Part shown: positions 48,597-57,726 of the stretch, one piece after another
How positions within the stretch are numbered: position 1 is the first letter of the stretch
How the letters are laid out: each line of letters begins with the position of its first letter
Assembly (NCBI RefSeq): GCF_002025705.1
Contig: NZ_CP018846.1
Location: forward strand, 2,223,501 to 2,287,500
Direction of reading: 5' to 3'
Length of the DNA: 64,000 bases
Origin: Pseudomonas putida
GTDB taxonomy: Bacteria; Pseudomonadota; Gammaproteobacteria; Pseudomonadales; Pseudomonadaceae
Translations under genes and position numbers: made by a program
The notes under the pieces: generated by a model
What the model saw: the letters and a program-made list of their open reading frames with translations, nothing else
Databases searched by the model: none
Told to the model about the DNA's origin: nothing

Positions 48597-49261
48597 ACGA
48601 GGTCCTGAGCCAATGGGCCGAATGGTTCCCCGAACTGTGGAAGGGCTTCGTGCTGTCGTTGCAGGTGACGGCCATCAGCCTGGTATTCGGCGTGTTCCTC
48701 GGCCTGCTGCTGGCCTTGGGCGTCAGCGCAAAGGGCAGGGCGGTGCGCTACCCGGCGCTGGTGATCGTGGAGCTGGGGCGGGGTGCGCCGGCGTTGATCC
48801 TGCTGCAGTACTTCTACTTCGGCCTGCCGTCGGTGAACCTGACCTTGAGTTCGTTCTGGGCGGCCGTGCTGGCGCTGGCCTACTGCACTGCGGCTTATAC
48901 CAGCGAGATCATCCGTGGCGGCCTGGAGGCGGTGGCCCGTGGTCAGCATGAAGCGGCCGAGGTGATCGGCCTGGACCGGGTCGATGCGCTGCGCTACGTG
49001 ATCCTGCCCCAGGCCTTGCGGGTGGCACTGCCGTCGTTGCTGGGCTTCTCGATCATGATGTTCCAGGCCTCGTCGCTGTGTTTCACCATCGCCTTGCCAG
49101 AAATTGTCAGCCGCGCCTCGGCCATCGGCTCCTCGACCTTCCAGTACATGCCGGTACTGGTGCTGGCCGGGTTGATGTACGCAGCCGTCTGCGCCCCGGC
49201 AAGCCTGGGCGTTGCCGCCCTGGAAAGAAGACTGGCGCCCGGCCAGCACGCAACGCCTTGA
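48593..49261 (+). CDS. Polar amino acid-type ABC transporter permease 2
   Basis: A 222-residue permease paired with the gene before it. It shows LGRGAPALILLQYFYFGLP and an EAA loop (TSEIIRGGLEAVARGQHEAA), followed by LDRVDALRYVILPQALRVALP. Two related permeases with one ATPase is the HisQM arrangement. Uptake of a charged amino-acid-like compound is likely. Confidence 0.9.
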   Translation: MNEVLSQWAEWFPELWKGFVLSLQVTAISLVFGVFLGLLLALGVSAKGRAVRYPALVIVELGRGAPALILLQYFYFGLPSVNLTLSSFWAAVLALAYCTAAYTSEIIRGGLEAVARGQHEAAEVIGLDRVDALRYVILPQALRVALPSLLGFSIMMFQASSLCFTIALPEIVSRASAIGSSTFQYMPVLVLAGLMYAAVCAPASLGVAALERRLAPGQHATP

Positions 49262-49298
49262 ACCCTGCCTGCCCCTTGACATTGAAAAGGTATCTGTG

Positions 49299-50129
49299 AT
49301 GAAACCATTGAAGCGCATCACCCGTTGCCTGGCCCTTTGCGTCGCCGTTGCCGCCAGTGCCCAGGCCCTGGCCGAGTGCAAGCCGAGCCACAGCTTCACG
49401 ACCTTGACCCCCGGTGTGCTGACCGTCGCGGCCTGGGTCTTCCCGCCGTACTCGATCCCCGGGCCCAACCAAGAGCTGGGCGGCGTGGACGGCGAGATCA
49501 TCAGGCAGATCGCCGCCCGCGAATGCCTGACCATCAAGGCCAGCGTGCTCGACCCGGCGGCGGCGATCCAGTCGGTGGTCACTCGCCGTGCCGACGTGGT
49601 GATCGGCGACTGGTACCGCACCGTCGAGCGCGGCAAGGTGCTGGGCCTGTCGGCGCCGCTGTACCTGGATGTGATGGGCATCATCTCGAAGCCGGGCTAT
49701 GCCACGGTCGGCGAGCTGGAAGGCAAGCGGGTCGGCACCGTGCAGGGCTACCTGTGGGTCAATGACCTGAAGAAGGTGCTGGGTGACAACCTGGTGCTGT
49801 ACCCCAACCCGGTGGCCATGGCCCAGGACCTGGCATCCGGGCGCATCGAGGCGGGCATCGACAGCCATGCGGTGGCGGTGGCCTCGCAGCAGAAGGGGGC
49901 CTATCAAGGGGCGAGCATCAAGGTGTCGGCGCCCGATGCACGGGTGAAGGCTACCGAGCAGCCGGGGCAGACGGCGATTCCTTACATGCTGAGCAATGCC
50001 GAGCTGGGCAAGGCGCTGGATGGCAACATCCAGGCGTTGCATGACAGTGGCGAGATTGCGCGGATTCTCGAGGCCCATGGGCTGGACCGCCAGGCGGCCG
50101 AGGTGGGGGCGCCGCGGCTGGTGGATTGA
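49299..50129 (+). CDS. Periplasmic binding protein of the amino acid-type ABC importer
   Basis: A 276-residue SBP_bac_3-type protein. A signal peptide (CLALCVAVAASAQALA) ends near residue 26. The fold shows VLTVAAWVFPPYSIPGPNQE, LGGVDGEIIRQIAA and RRADVVIGDWYRTVERGKVL (the usual D-x-x-x-G substrate-site strand). The frame opens upstream, but the ATG at 49299 precedes the signal peptide. The ligand is unknown. It could be a methylated amino acid, given the DgcA-like neighbour. Confidence 0.9.
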   Translation: MKPLKRITRCLALCVAVAASAQALAECKPSHSFTTLTPGVLTVAAWVFPPYSIPGPNQELGGVDGEIIRQIAARECLTIKASVLDPAAAIQSVVTRRADVVIGDWYRTVERGKVLGLSAPLYLDVMGIISKPGYATVGELEGKRVGTVQGYLWVNDLKKVLGDNLVLYPNPVAMAQDLASGRIEAGIDSHAVAVASQQKGAYQGASIKVSAPDARVKATEQPGQTAIPYMLSNAELGKALDGNIQALHDSGEIARILEAHGLDRQAAEVGAPRLVD

Positions 50130-50142
50130 GTTTCTCCCTTGC

Positions 50143-50256
50143 CGGCCTCTTCGCGGGCAAGCCCGCTCCCACAGGATCACCACAGGCTCAAGACGGGTGC
50201 TGTAACTGTGGGAGCGGGCTTGTCGGGGCGCCGAACCGCCGCGAAAGGGCCGGCAC
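50143..50256. repeat. REP inverted pair with embedded GGGGCGCCGAACCGCCG insert
   Basis: The left unit (CTTCGCGGGCAAGCCCGCTC) and right unit (GTGGGAGCGGGCTTG) are inverted. The right unit is interrupted by TCGGGGCGCCGAACCGCCGCG at 50223-50243 before the closing GAAAGGGCC. The same insert recurs at other REP sites in this window. Confidence 0.7.
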
Positions 50257-50368
50257 AGGCAAAAAACGGCTATTGCCTTTGACGCAAGACATAATCTCGT
50301 CATCTGGCCTTTTCACTGGCGCGCGACAGGCATAAGGTATACGCCGTTAAAAATGCCCTGGAGCTGTC

Positions 50369-51343
50369 ATGTCCAACCGTTTCCCTTCCGTTCGTCCCCG
50401 CCGCCTGCGCCAGAACGAATCCCTGCGCACGATCTTCCAGGAAACCGAATTCCGCCTGGAAGACCTGATCTTGCCGATCTTCGTCGAGGAAGGCATCGAT
50501 GACTTCGTACCGATCACCAGCATGCCGGGTGTCAACCGCATTCCGGAAAAACTGCTGGCCCAGGAAATCGAGCGCTACGCCCGCGCCGGCATCAAGTCGG
50601 TGATGACCTTCGGCGTGTCGCACAACCTGGACGCCACCGGCAGCGACACCTGGAACGAGAACGGCCTGGTCGCGCGCATGTCGCGCATCTGCAAGGACAC
50701 CGTACCGGAATTGGTGGTGATGTCCGACACCTGCTTCTGCGAATACACCAGCCACGGCCACTGCGGCGTGCTGCATGACCACGGCGTGGACAACGACGCC
50801 ACCCTGGCCAACCTGGGCAAGCAGGCGGTCATCGCCGCAGCGGCCGGTGCCGACTTCATCGCCCCGTCGGCGGCGATGGACGGCCAGGTGCAGGCCATTC
50901 GTAGCGCGCTGGACGGCGCCGGCTTCCACGACACCGCGATCATGGCGTACTCCACCAAGTTCGCCTCGTCGCTGTATGGGCCGTTCCGTGAAGCCGGTGG
51001 CACCGCGCTCAAGGGCGACCGCAAGAGCTACCAGATGAACCCGATGAACCGCCGCGAAGCGGTGCGTGAGTCGCTGCTCGACGAGCAGGAAGGGGCCGAT
51101 GTGCTGATGGTCAAGCCGGCCGGTGCCTACCTTGACGTGATCGCCGACATTCGCGCCGCCTCGCGCCTGCCGCTGGCGGCGTACCAGGTGAGCGGCGAGT
51201 ACGCGATGATCAAGTTCGGCGGCCTGGCCGGTGCCATCGACGAAGGCCGGGTGGTGCGTGAAAGCATTGGCGCGATCAAGCGTGCCGGTGCCGACCTGAT
51301 CCTGACCTACTTCGCCATGGACCTGGCCCGCGAAGGCATCTGA
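50369..51343 (+). CDS. hemB: Delta-aminolevulinic acid dehydratase, Zn-type
   Basis: A 324-residue enzyme joining two 5-aminolevulinate molecules into porphobilinogen. Active-site lysines are K197 (AYSTKFASS) and K249 ([11 protein letters not shown]). The metal site has three cysteines in [15 protein letters not shown] (C122, C124, C132), the zinc-binding pattern of E. coli HemB. P. aeruginosa HemB, by contrast, is Mg-dependent and lacks these cysteines. If this genome also has the usual Mg-type copy, this is a paralogue. It stands alone between REP elements, upstream of proP. Confidence 0.95.
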   Translation: MSNRFPSVRPRRLRQNESLRTIFQETEFRLEDLILPIFVEEGIDDFVPITSMPGVNRIPEKLLAQEIERYARAGIKSVMTFGVSHNLDATGSDTWNENGLVARMSRICKDTVPELVVMSDTCFCEYTSHGHCGVLHDHGVDNDATLANLGKQAVIAAAAGADFIAPSAAMDGQVQAIRSALDGAGFHDTAIMAYSTKFASSLYGPFREAGGTALKGDRKSYQMNPMNRREAVRESLLDEQEGADVLMVKPAGAYLDVIADIRAASRLPLAAYQVSGEYAMIKFGGLAGAIDEGRVVRESIGAIKRAGADLILTYFAMDLAREGI

Positions 51344-51369
51344 CAACAGCCCATACCGGCAAGCCACTG

Positions 51370-51519
51370 CTTGTAGGAGCGGCCTTGCCGGGGCGCCGGA
51401 CCGGTCGGAAAGGGGCGCAAAGCGCCCCCGCGATTCTTGCGTCAACATCAATATCGCCGGGGCCGCTAAGCAGCCCTTTCCGACCGGTCCGGCGCCCCGG
51501 CAATGCCGCTCCTACAAAA
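51370..51519. repeat. REP inverted pair with GGGGCGCCGGACCGGTCGG insert on both arms
   Basis: TTGTAGGAGCGGCCTTGCC starts the left arm and GGCAATGCCGCTCCTACAA ends the right arm, as near-perfect inverted copies. Each arm carries the block GGGGCGCCGGACCGGTCGG (left near 51390) or its complement (right, 51481-51500). It lies between hemB and proP. Confidence 0.75.
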
Positions 51520-51610
51520 GGCCGGCAGCAGAAAAAATCAGTAAGTGCTGAATTATTTAGTGTCCCGTTGTATCTGATGCCATAGAGCCTTCAGTGACAG
51601 GGATACAGGC

Positions 51611-53113
51611 ATGAAATCTCGCAAGAAAAGCGTCAAGCCGATTGGCTTGAAAGACATCACCATCGTCGACGATGCCAAGATGCGCAAGGCGATCACCGCC
51701 GCCGCGCTGGGCAACGCCATGGAGTGGTTCGATTTCGGTGTATACGGCTTCGTCGCCTTCGCCCTGGGCAAGGTGTTCTTCCCCGGTGCCGACCCCGGCG
51801 TGCAGATGATCGCGGCGCTGGCCACCTTCTCGGTACCGTTCCTGATTCGCCCGCTGGGCGGGCTGTTCTTCGGCGCCCTGGGCGACCGCTTCGGGCGGCA
51901 GAAAATCCTTGCCGCCACCATCGTAATCATGTCGCTGAGCACCTTTGCCATCGGCCTGATACCGTCCTACGCCTCGATCGGCATCTGGGCGCCGATCCTG
52001 CTGTTGCTGGCAAAAATGGCCCAGGGCTTTTCGGTGGGCGGCGAGTACACCGGGGCGTCGATCTTCGTCGCCGAGTACGCCCCAGACCGCAAGCGAGGCT
52101 TCCTCGGCAGCTGGCTGGACTTCGGCTCGATTGCCGGCTTCGTGCTGGGGGCGGGTGTGGTGGTGCTGATTTCCACCATTCTCGGCGAAGAGAAGTTCCT
52201 CGAATGGGGCTGGCGCCTGCCGTTCTTCCTGGCCTTGCCGCTGGGCATCATCGGCCTCTACCTGCGCCATGCGCTGGAAGAAACCCCGGCGTTCCAGCAG
52301 CACGTGGACAAGCTCGAACAGGGTGACCGCGAGGGCCTGGCTTCGGGCCCCAAAGTGTCGTTCAAGGAGGTCGCCACCCAGCACTGGCGCAGCCTGGTGA
52401 CCTGCATCGGCGTGGTGATCGCCACCAACGTCACCTACTACATGCTGCTCACCTACATGCCCAGCTACCTCTCACACAACCTGCACTACAGCGAAGACCA
52501 CGGCGTGCTGATCATCATCGCGATCATGGTCGGCATGCTGTTCGTGCAACCGATCATCGGCCTGATGAGCGACAAGTATGGCCGCCGCCCGTTCATCGTG
52601 GTCGGCAGTGTCGGGCTGTTCGCCCTGGCCATTCCGGCATTCATGCTGATCAACAGTGGCGCACTCGGGCTGATCTTCTCCGGCCTGCTGATCATCGCCG
52701 TACTGCTGAACTTCTTCATCGGCGTAATGGCTTCGACCTTGCCGGCAATGTTCCCTACGCACATCCGCTACAGCGCCCTGGCCAGCGCCTTCAACATCTC
52801 GGTGCTGATCGCCGGCCTGACCCCGACCCTCGCCGCCTGGCTGGTGGAAAGCAGCGGCAACCTGTACATGCCGGCGTATTACCTGATGGTGATCGCCGTG
52901 ATTGGCCTGGTTACCGGCCTGACCATGAAGGAAACCGCCAACAAGCCACTGCGTGGTGCAGCGCCTGCTGCGTCAGACATCGAAGAAGCACGCGAGCTGC
53001 TACAGGAGCACCATGACAACATCGAGCAGAAGATCGAAGACATCGATGCGCAGATCGCCGAACTGGAAGCCAAGCGCCAGTTGCTGGCGCAGCAGCACCC
53101 GCGCATCGATTGA
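51611..53113 (+). CDS. proP: Glycine betaine/proline MFS symporter, ProP type
   Basis: A 500-residue metabolite:H+ symporter, the same length as E. coli ProP. It has 12 helices, with GNAMEWFDFGVYGFVAFALG at the start and the ALGDRFGRQKIL and MSDKYGRRPF loops that mark the two MFS halves. The soluble C-terminus (about 460-500) is a heptad-rich coiled coil (IEEARELLQEHHDNIEQKIE), the part that tunes osmotic activation in ProP. It imports compatible solutes under osmotic stress. The start has AGGGAT upstream. Confidence 0.93.
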   Translation: MKSRKKSVKPIGLKDITIVDDAKMRKAITAAALGNAMEWFDFGVYGFVAFALGKVFFPGADPGVQMIAALATFSVPFLIRPLGGLFFGALGDRFGRQKILAATIVIMSLSTFAIGLIPSYASIGIWAPILLLLAKMAQGFSVGGEYTGASIFVAEYAPDRKRGFLGSWLDFGSIAGFVLGAGVVVLISTILGEEKFLEWGWRLPFFLALPLGIIGLYLRHALEETPAFQQHVDKLEQGDREGLASGPKVSFKEVATQHWRSLVTCIGVVIATNVTYYMLLTYMPSYLSHNLHYSEDHGVLIIIAIMVGMLFVQPIIGLMSDKYGRRPFIVVGSVGLFALAIPAFMLINSGALGLIFSGLLIIAVLLNFFIGVMASTLPAMFPTHIRYSALASAFNISVLIAGLTPTLAAWLVESSGNLYMPAYYLMVIAVIGLVTGLTMKETANKPLRGAAPAASDIEEARELLQEHHDNIEQKIEDIDAQIAELEAKRQLLAQQHPRID

Positions 53114-53115
53114 CC

Positions 53116-53817
53116 TCAGCGCGGCATGTAGCCGCGCTGCCACGACCGAGGAATGAACCGCGACACCAGCGCCAGCAGGCAGGCCAAGGCCGCACTGCCT
53201 GCCAGGGCCTGCAAGCCCAGGCGCTGCTGCAGCCAGGCGCCGAGGGCGGCGCCCAGCAACATGCCGGCCCAGGGCACCAGTTGCACCCGCCAGCCGTTGC
53301 GCCGCTCGCCCAGCAGCCAGCGCCCCAGGCCACGGCCGAAGCGCGACAGGGCGCCGGTGACGTAGGTCAGGCCGATGGGCAGGCCGTTTACCTGTTCCAC
53401 CACCGCATTGATCATGCCCATGGCCAGGGTGGCGGCCAGCAGCGACGGGAAGGTTGCGGCGAACGGCCACGACGCGGCGCATGCCAACAGCCCGGCCACC
53501 ACCAGCAGCACCGGCCAGGCCCGGCGGCGCATGCCGCGTGCCAGCAGCACACCCAGCGCGTTGCCCGCCACGAAGCCGAGCACGGCACCGCTCAGGCGCA
53601 GCACCAGGGCCAGGTCCGCCTGGCTGATGGCCACGGCCAGGCGAGTAGTGTTGCCGCTCATGAACGAGACGAAATCACCCAGCGCCAGCAGGCCGATGGC
53701 GTCGGTCATGCCGGCCAGCACCGACAACCCGGCGACCAGGCCAAGGCCGACGCGGCCACGCAAAACCTGCAGGCGCAGGCGCCTGGCGGTGCGCGCGGGG
53801 AGGGTGTTGGGCAGCAT
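53116..53817 (-). CDS. DUF1275 (YoaK) family membrane protein
   Basis: A 233-residue protein with about six helices. DUF1275 landmarks are visible as GLSVLAGMTDAIGLLALGDF, FVSFMSGNTTRLAV and LPIGLTYVTGALSRFGRGLG. The function of the family is unknown. It is convergent with proP, 2 nt apart, and lies 9 nt downstream of the riboflavin synthase gene on the same strand, suggesting one transcript. Confidence 0.9.
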   Translation of the reverse strand: MLPNTLPARTARRLRLQVLRGRVGLGLVAGLSVLAGMTDAIGLLALGDFVSFMSGNTTRLAVAISQADLALVLRLSGAVLGFVAGNALGVLLARGMRRRAWPVLLVVAGLLACAASWPFAATFPSLLAATLAMGMINAVVEQVNGLPIGLTYVTGALSRFGRGLGRWLLGERRNGWRVQLVPWAGMLLGAALGAWLQQRLGLQALAGSAALACLLALVSRFIPRSWQRGYMPR

Positions 53818-53826
53818 GCGCAGGCC

Positions 53827-54456
53827 TCAGGGCAGCAGCTTTTCGCGGGCCAGGGTGCCTTTGATGGTGAGCTCCACCACATCGACCAGGACCATGGTCT
53901 GGTGGTCGACTTCGATGTTCAGCAGCTCGCCGGCCCGGTAATGGGCGAAGGTGGTCTGGCGCAGGGTTTCCGGTATCAGGTTGATGGTGACCACGTTGTC
54001 CTCGACATCGGCGACGGTCAGGCTGCAGCCATTGACCCCGATGAAACCGCGCGGGAACACGTACTTACCCCACTCAGGTGGCATGCGGAAGGTGATGAAG
54101 GCGCCGGTTTCCTTGATCGACAGCTCGACGATCTCGGCAGTGGTGGCGATGTGGCCGGCCATCAGGTGGCCGCCAACTTCGGCGTTCATCTTCGCCGAAC
54201 GTTCGATGTTCACACCCTGGCCGGCCTTGAAGCAGCGCAGGTTGGTGCGTTCGAGGGTGGCGGTCATGGCGTCGAACTTCACCTGGCTGCCGTGGATTTC
54301 GGTGACCGACAGGCAAGTGCCTTCGACACTGACGCTGGCGCCGATCTTCAGCTCTTCAAGCAGTTCGGGGGTGAGGTCGATGGTGAACTGGTTGTGGCCC
54401 GGGTAGGTGGTCACATCAAGCAGAGGGCGGACGGCCTGGACGATGCCGGTGTACAT
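53827..54456 (-). CDS. Riboflavin synthase alpha chain (two lumazine-binding domains)
   Basis: A 209-residue protein with two tandem lumazine-binding repeats. The first begins MYTGIVQAVRPL, with VSVEGTCLSVTEI; the second shows GGHLMAGHIATTAEI, FIGVNGCSLTVADV and INLIPETLRQTTF. It converts two 6,7-dimethyl-8-ribityllumazine molecules to riboflavin. The usual N-terminal MFTGII is MYTGIV here. The ATG follows AGGAG. Being outside an evident rib operon, it looks like a second copy, so I leave the gene symbol blank. Confidence 0.92.
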   Translation of the reverse strand: MYTGIVQAVRPLLDVTTYPGHNQFTIDLTPELLEELKIGASVSVEGTCLSVTEIHGSQVKFDAMTATLERTNLRCFKAGQGVNIERSAKMNAEVGGHLMAGHIATTAEIVELSIKETGAFITFRMPPEWGKYVFPRGFIGVNGCSLTVADVEDNVVTINLIPETLRQTTFAHYRAGELLNIEVDHQTMVLVDVVELTIKGTLAREKLLP

Positions 54457-54526
54457 GGAGTTGCTCCTGGGCACAAAAATGGAAAACATCAGGAAGCTAT
54501 GCCCGTGCAGCAGTAATTGCAAGACC

Positions 54527-54635
54527 GGCCTCTTCGCGGGCAAGTCGGGGCGCCGAACCGCCGCTCCCACAGGATCACCACAGCCTTCCAGACTTGTGCA
54601 ATACCTGTGGGAGCGGGTTTACCCGCGAAGAGGCC
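54527..54635. repeat. REP inverted pair with embedded insert
   Basis: GGCCTCTTCGCGGGCAAG (54527) and its partner CCGCGAAGAGGCC (to 54635) form the outer arms. The left copy is broken by TCGGGGCGCCGAACCGCCGC (54545-54564) before CTCCCACAGG. It lies between the riboflavin synthase and autotransporter genes. Confidence 0.75.
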
Positions 54636-54653
54636 AGTAAAGGCAGTGAAGAT

Positions 54654-57638
54654 CTAGAACTTCAACTGCCATTGCCCGACAACAGCATGGTTGCGGCTGT
54701 TGCTGCCCAGCTCCCCGCTATACCCCAGGCCAATGCTCTGCTGCGCGCTCAACCCCAAATCCAGCCCGGCCTCGACCAGCAGGCTGTCGCGGTCGATCGC
54801 ACTGCCTTCGACACTGAATGCATCGCCGCCAGCGATGAACGCCTGGCGCGTGCGGGTATCGATGCTGCCGTAGGTGTGGCGCCAGCCCAGGGTCGCCCGT
54901 GGCGTCAGGCTCATGCCGTTGGCCAGTTGCCCCAGGTGTGCCAGGCGCACGCCGAAGGTACTGCTGAAGTTGTCCTGGGTGTCGGCATCCACCGCCAGCG
55001 CGGCGTCACCGCCTTGTTCGCGGTAGCTGTCGCGGTGGTAGCGCTGGTAGCCAAGGTTGGCGAACGGCTCGGTGCTCAGGCGGCCGCTGCCCATGGCATA
55101 GCCCAGCTCGACGAACGCCTGCTGGCTGTCGGCATCGTAGTCGCCCTTGAGGCGTTCGTTGAAGCCGCTGAAGGCCACGTCGCGCTTGCTGTCGCCGTCA
55201 TGGCTGCTGTAGGCCGCGCCCAGGCGCACGGCCAGCGGGCCGCTCTGGTGCTGGGCATACACGCCGGCGTGCCAGCTGCGCACGGTGCCGTCCAGGCCGG
55301 TGCTGTCCAGTCGCGTGCGCGAATAGCCGCCAAGCACGCCGAGGCGCCAGTCGCTGCCGAGCGCCCAGTCGACCCCCAGCACGCCACCCCCGGTACGTTG
55401 CTCCAACGCGCTGGCGCCGTGGCTGCCATCGACCTTGCCGTAGCTGCCCAGCGCTTGCGCCCAGACGCGCCCCTGGGCGTTCGGGTCATTGAGGTTGCGT
55501 GCCTCGCGGGGCACGCCAGTGGCGGCCAGGGCAGGGCCGTCCTCGTCGTTCATGCCCACCAGCAGGCCAGCGGAACTGCCCAAGCTGTGCATGGCGCCGA
55601 GCATGGTGCTGCCGACCTGGCTGGTGCCGGCCATCGTGGCTGCCGCCAGGTTGGCGGTATTGCTGGCGGACAGTTGCTCGATGGCGCTGCCGGCACCGGC
55701 GGTGGTAGTGCCGAGCACGGCGTTGTACAGGTTGCTGTTGTGCCCGAGGCTGGCCAGGCTGCGCGCGGCTCCGGCGCCATTGCCAGACTGCGCGTAGTGC
55801 TCGAAGGCCACGTCGTTGCGGGTGTAGTCCAGGCCTACTGCGGTGCTGCTGTAGCTCAGGGTCGGGGTGAGGAAGGCATAGTCGCTGGTGACCTGGGCAA
55901 AGCGGCCATTGACCGCGCCAGCCGTCAGCACGGTGTAGTGGCTCTGCCAGGGGTACTCGCCGGCGCTCGGCTGCACGCGCAAGGTGGCACCGTCGAGGCT
56001 GGCGCTGCCGCTGACCCTGAGCGGGGCGCTGCTGCCATCGGCGTTGACCCCGTAGACCAGGGTCGAGCCCTGGCCGAAGCTCAGGTCACCCGCGACCGTG
56101 GCAACGCCCAAGCCGGTGTTGGTCAACAGCGTGCCGTTGACTTGCAGCCCGCCGACCGAGCCCCCGCCAGCATAGGTGGCGCCTTGTTCGACGAGCATTT
56201 CACCCAGGATGCGGCCCTGGTTGATCAAGGTGGCGCCCGAGGTCACCACGCCGCCCTGGCTGAAATCGTTGATGCTGGTCAGCGTCCAGCTGCCGCCGCT
56301 GACCTTGAGCGTTTCGAAGTTGGCGCTGTTGCCGAAGCTGCCGGTGCCGTCGAGGGTCACGCTGTCGATGCCGTCGCCACCGTCGACCAGGCCGTTGAAC
56401 ACGCCGCCGGTCTGCACCACCAGGCTGTCGTTGCCCGCGCCCATGCTCAGCGCCAGGCCATTGCCGCCGCTGATGGTGCCGCTGTTGATCACGCTGTCGG
56501 CGAAGTCGCCGATCAGCTTGATGCCGAAGCCGTTTTCGCCTTCGATGCGGCCGGCGTTGGTGATGTGCGTGGCTGCCACGCCAGAGCCTTCGGCGCCGTC
56601 GTCGACCAGGATGCCGTTGTCGACACTGCGGATCACCCCCGTGCTGGTGTTGATGACGGTACCGCCGCCCATGGCGATGCCTTCGCTGCCGTTGGGCCGG
56701 CCGCCGCTGTCCACACCCTTGGCGCCCAGGCCCTGGATGGTGCCGGCGTTGTACACGTAGCCGATGTTGTCGATGTCGACCCCGTCGCCGTCACCATTGA
56801 CCTTGCCATCGGCGATGGCGCCGGTGATGGTGCCCCAGTTGTACACCGTGCCGCTGCCGTCCGAGCCGAAGCCCGAACCGTTGCGCCCGGTCACGCTGGC
56901 GCCGGCGTAGTTGTACAAGGTGGCGTCGCTTTTCAGGTCGATACCGTGGCGGTCGGCGCTGATGGTGCCGTGGTTGTACACGGTGACGCCGGTCGAGGTG
57001 CCGATCTTGATGCCGTCCCACTTCTGGTCGAGGCCGTTCTTGTCCTGGGGGGCGGTGTCGGTGTAGATCAGCCCGTAGTTGGTGATGGTGGCGTTGGAAC
57101 CGGTCTTGATCGCGTCATTGCCAACCGAATGGATCACGCCAGTGGCCTGGTTCACCAGGCTGGTGGTGAAGGCCGGGTTGTTCAGGGCTTCCAGGTCGAT
57201 GGCCTGGCCTTCGACGGTGGACTCGATGGTGCCGGCGTTGACGATGCTCAGGCTGCCACCGGCGCTGGGGTTGGTCTGGAAGCGCAAGCCATCGTTGGTG
57301 CCCTGGATCAGCGCACCGGCCTGGTTGTTGATCACGTAGTGGCTGAGGTCTTCGCCTTCGTCCTTGGTATCGATGCCGCGGCCATCGGTGGAGCGGATGA
57401 TGCCGGCGTTATCGACGGTAAGGGTGGCGCCGCTGGTGTGTTTGGGCAGGATCACGCCGTCGTCTTCGCTGGCCACGATACTGCCGTTGACCGTTACCTT
57501 GAGCGTGTCGGCCTTTTTCAGCTCCAGGGTATCAGTGCTGGGGCTGTCGATCAGGTAGTTCTTGGCAAAGGCGGCGGGGGCGAAGGCGGCACAGGCCAGT
57601 GCGACGCACAGGGCCAGGCGATTGGGCGTGAAATGCAT
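54654..57638 (-). CDS. Classical autotransporter (type Va) with beta-helix passenger
   Basis: A 994-residue protein. The signal peptide (LALCVALACAAFAPAAFA) precedes a passenger (about 27-720) of repeating VINSGTISGG/TNAGRIEGEN-like turns that should form a beta-helix. The C-terminal ~270 residues form the translocator barrel, starting near GRVWAQALGSYGKVDGSHGA and ending in an aromatic residue (VVGQWQLKF), as required for Bam recognition. No protease catalytic motif was recognised in the passenger, so an adhesin or surface protein is likely. It has its own start, 88 nt from the next gene. Confidence 0.92.
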   Translation of the reverse strand: MHFTPNRLALCVALACAAFAPAAFAKNYLIDSPSTDTLELKKADTLKVTVNGSIVASEDDGVILPKHTSGATLTVDNAGIIRSTDGRGIDTKDEGEDLSHYVINNQAGALIQGTNDGLRFQTNPSAGGSLSIVNAGTIESTVEGQAIDLEALNNPAFTTSLVNQATGVIHSVGNDAIKTGSNATITNYGLIYTDTAPQDKNGLDQKWDGIKIGTSTGVTVYNHGTISADRHGIDLKSDATLYNYAGASVTGRNGSGFGSDGSGTVYNWGTITGAIADGKVNGDGDGVDIDNIGYVYNAGTIQGLGAKGVDSGGRPNGSEGIAMGGGTVINTSTGVIRSVDNGILVDDGAEGSGVAATHITNAGRIEGENGFGIKLIGDFADSVINSGTISGGNGLALSMGAGNDSLVVQTGGVFNGLVDGGDGIDSVTLDGTGSFGNSANFETLKVSGGSWTLTSINDFSQGGVVTSGATLINQGRILGEMLVEQGATYAGGGSVGGLQVNGTLLTNTGLGVATVAGDLSFGQGSTLVYGVNADGSSAPLRVSGSASLDGATLRVQPSAGEYPWQSHYTVLTAGAVNGRFAQVTSDYAFLTPTLSYSSTAVGLDYTRNDVAFEHYAQSGNGAGAARSLASLGHNSNLYNAVLGTTTAGAGSAIEQLSASNTANLAAATMAGTSQVGSTMLGAMHSLGSSAGLLVGMNDEDGPALAATGVPREARNLNDPNAQGRVWAQALGSYGKVDGSHGASALEQRTGGGVLGVDWALGSDWRLGVLGGYSRTRLDSTGLDGTVRSWHAGVYAQHQSGPLAVRLGAAYSSHDGDSKRDVAFSGFNERLKGDYDADSQQAFVELGYAMGSGRLSTEPFANLGYQRYHRDSYREQGGDAALAVDADTQDNFSSTFGVRLAHLGQLANGMSLTPRATLGWRHTYGSIDTRTRQAFIAGGDAFSVEGSAIDRDSLLVEAGLDLGLSAQQSIGLGYSGELGSNSRNHAVVGQWQLKF

Positions 57639-57726
57639 TGGGCGACCATGAGTTATTGTTCAGGGGCGCCCAATATGGCCATCCGATATTACGATTTTAT
57701 TGAATGCCGACTGTCTTTATCGCCAA

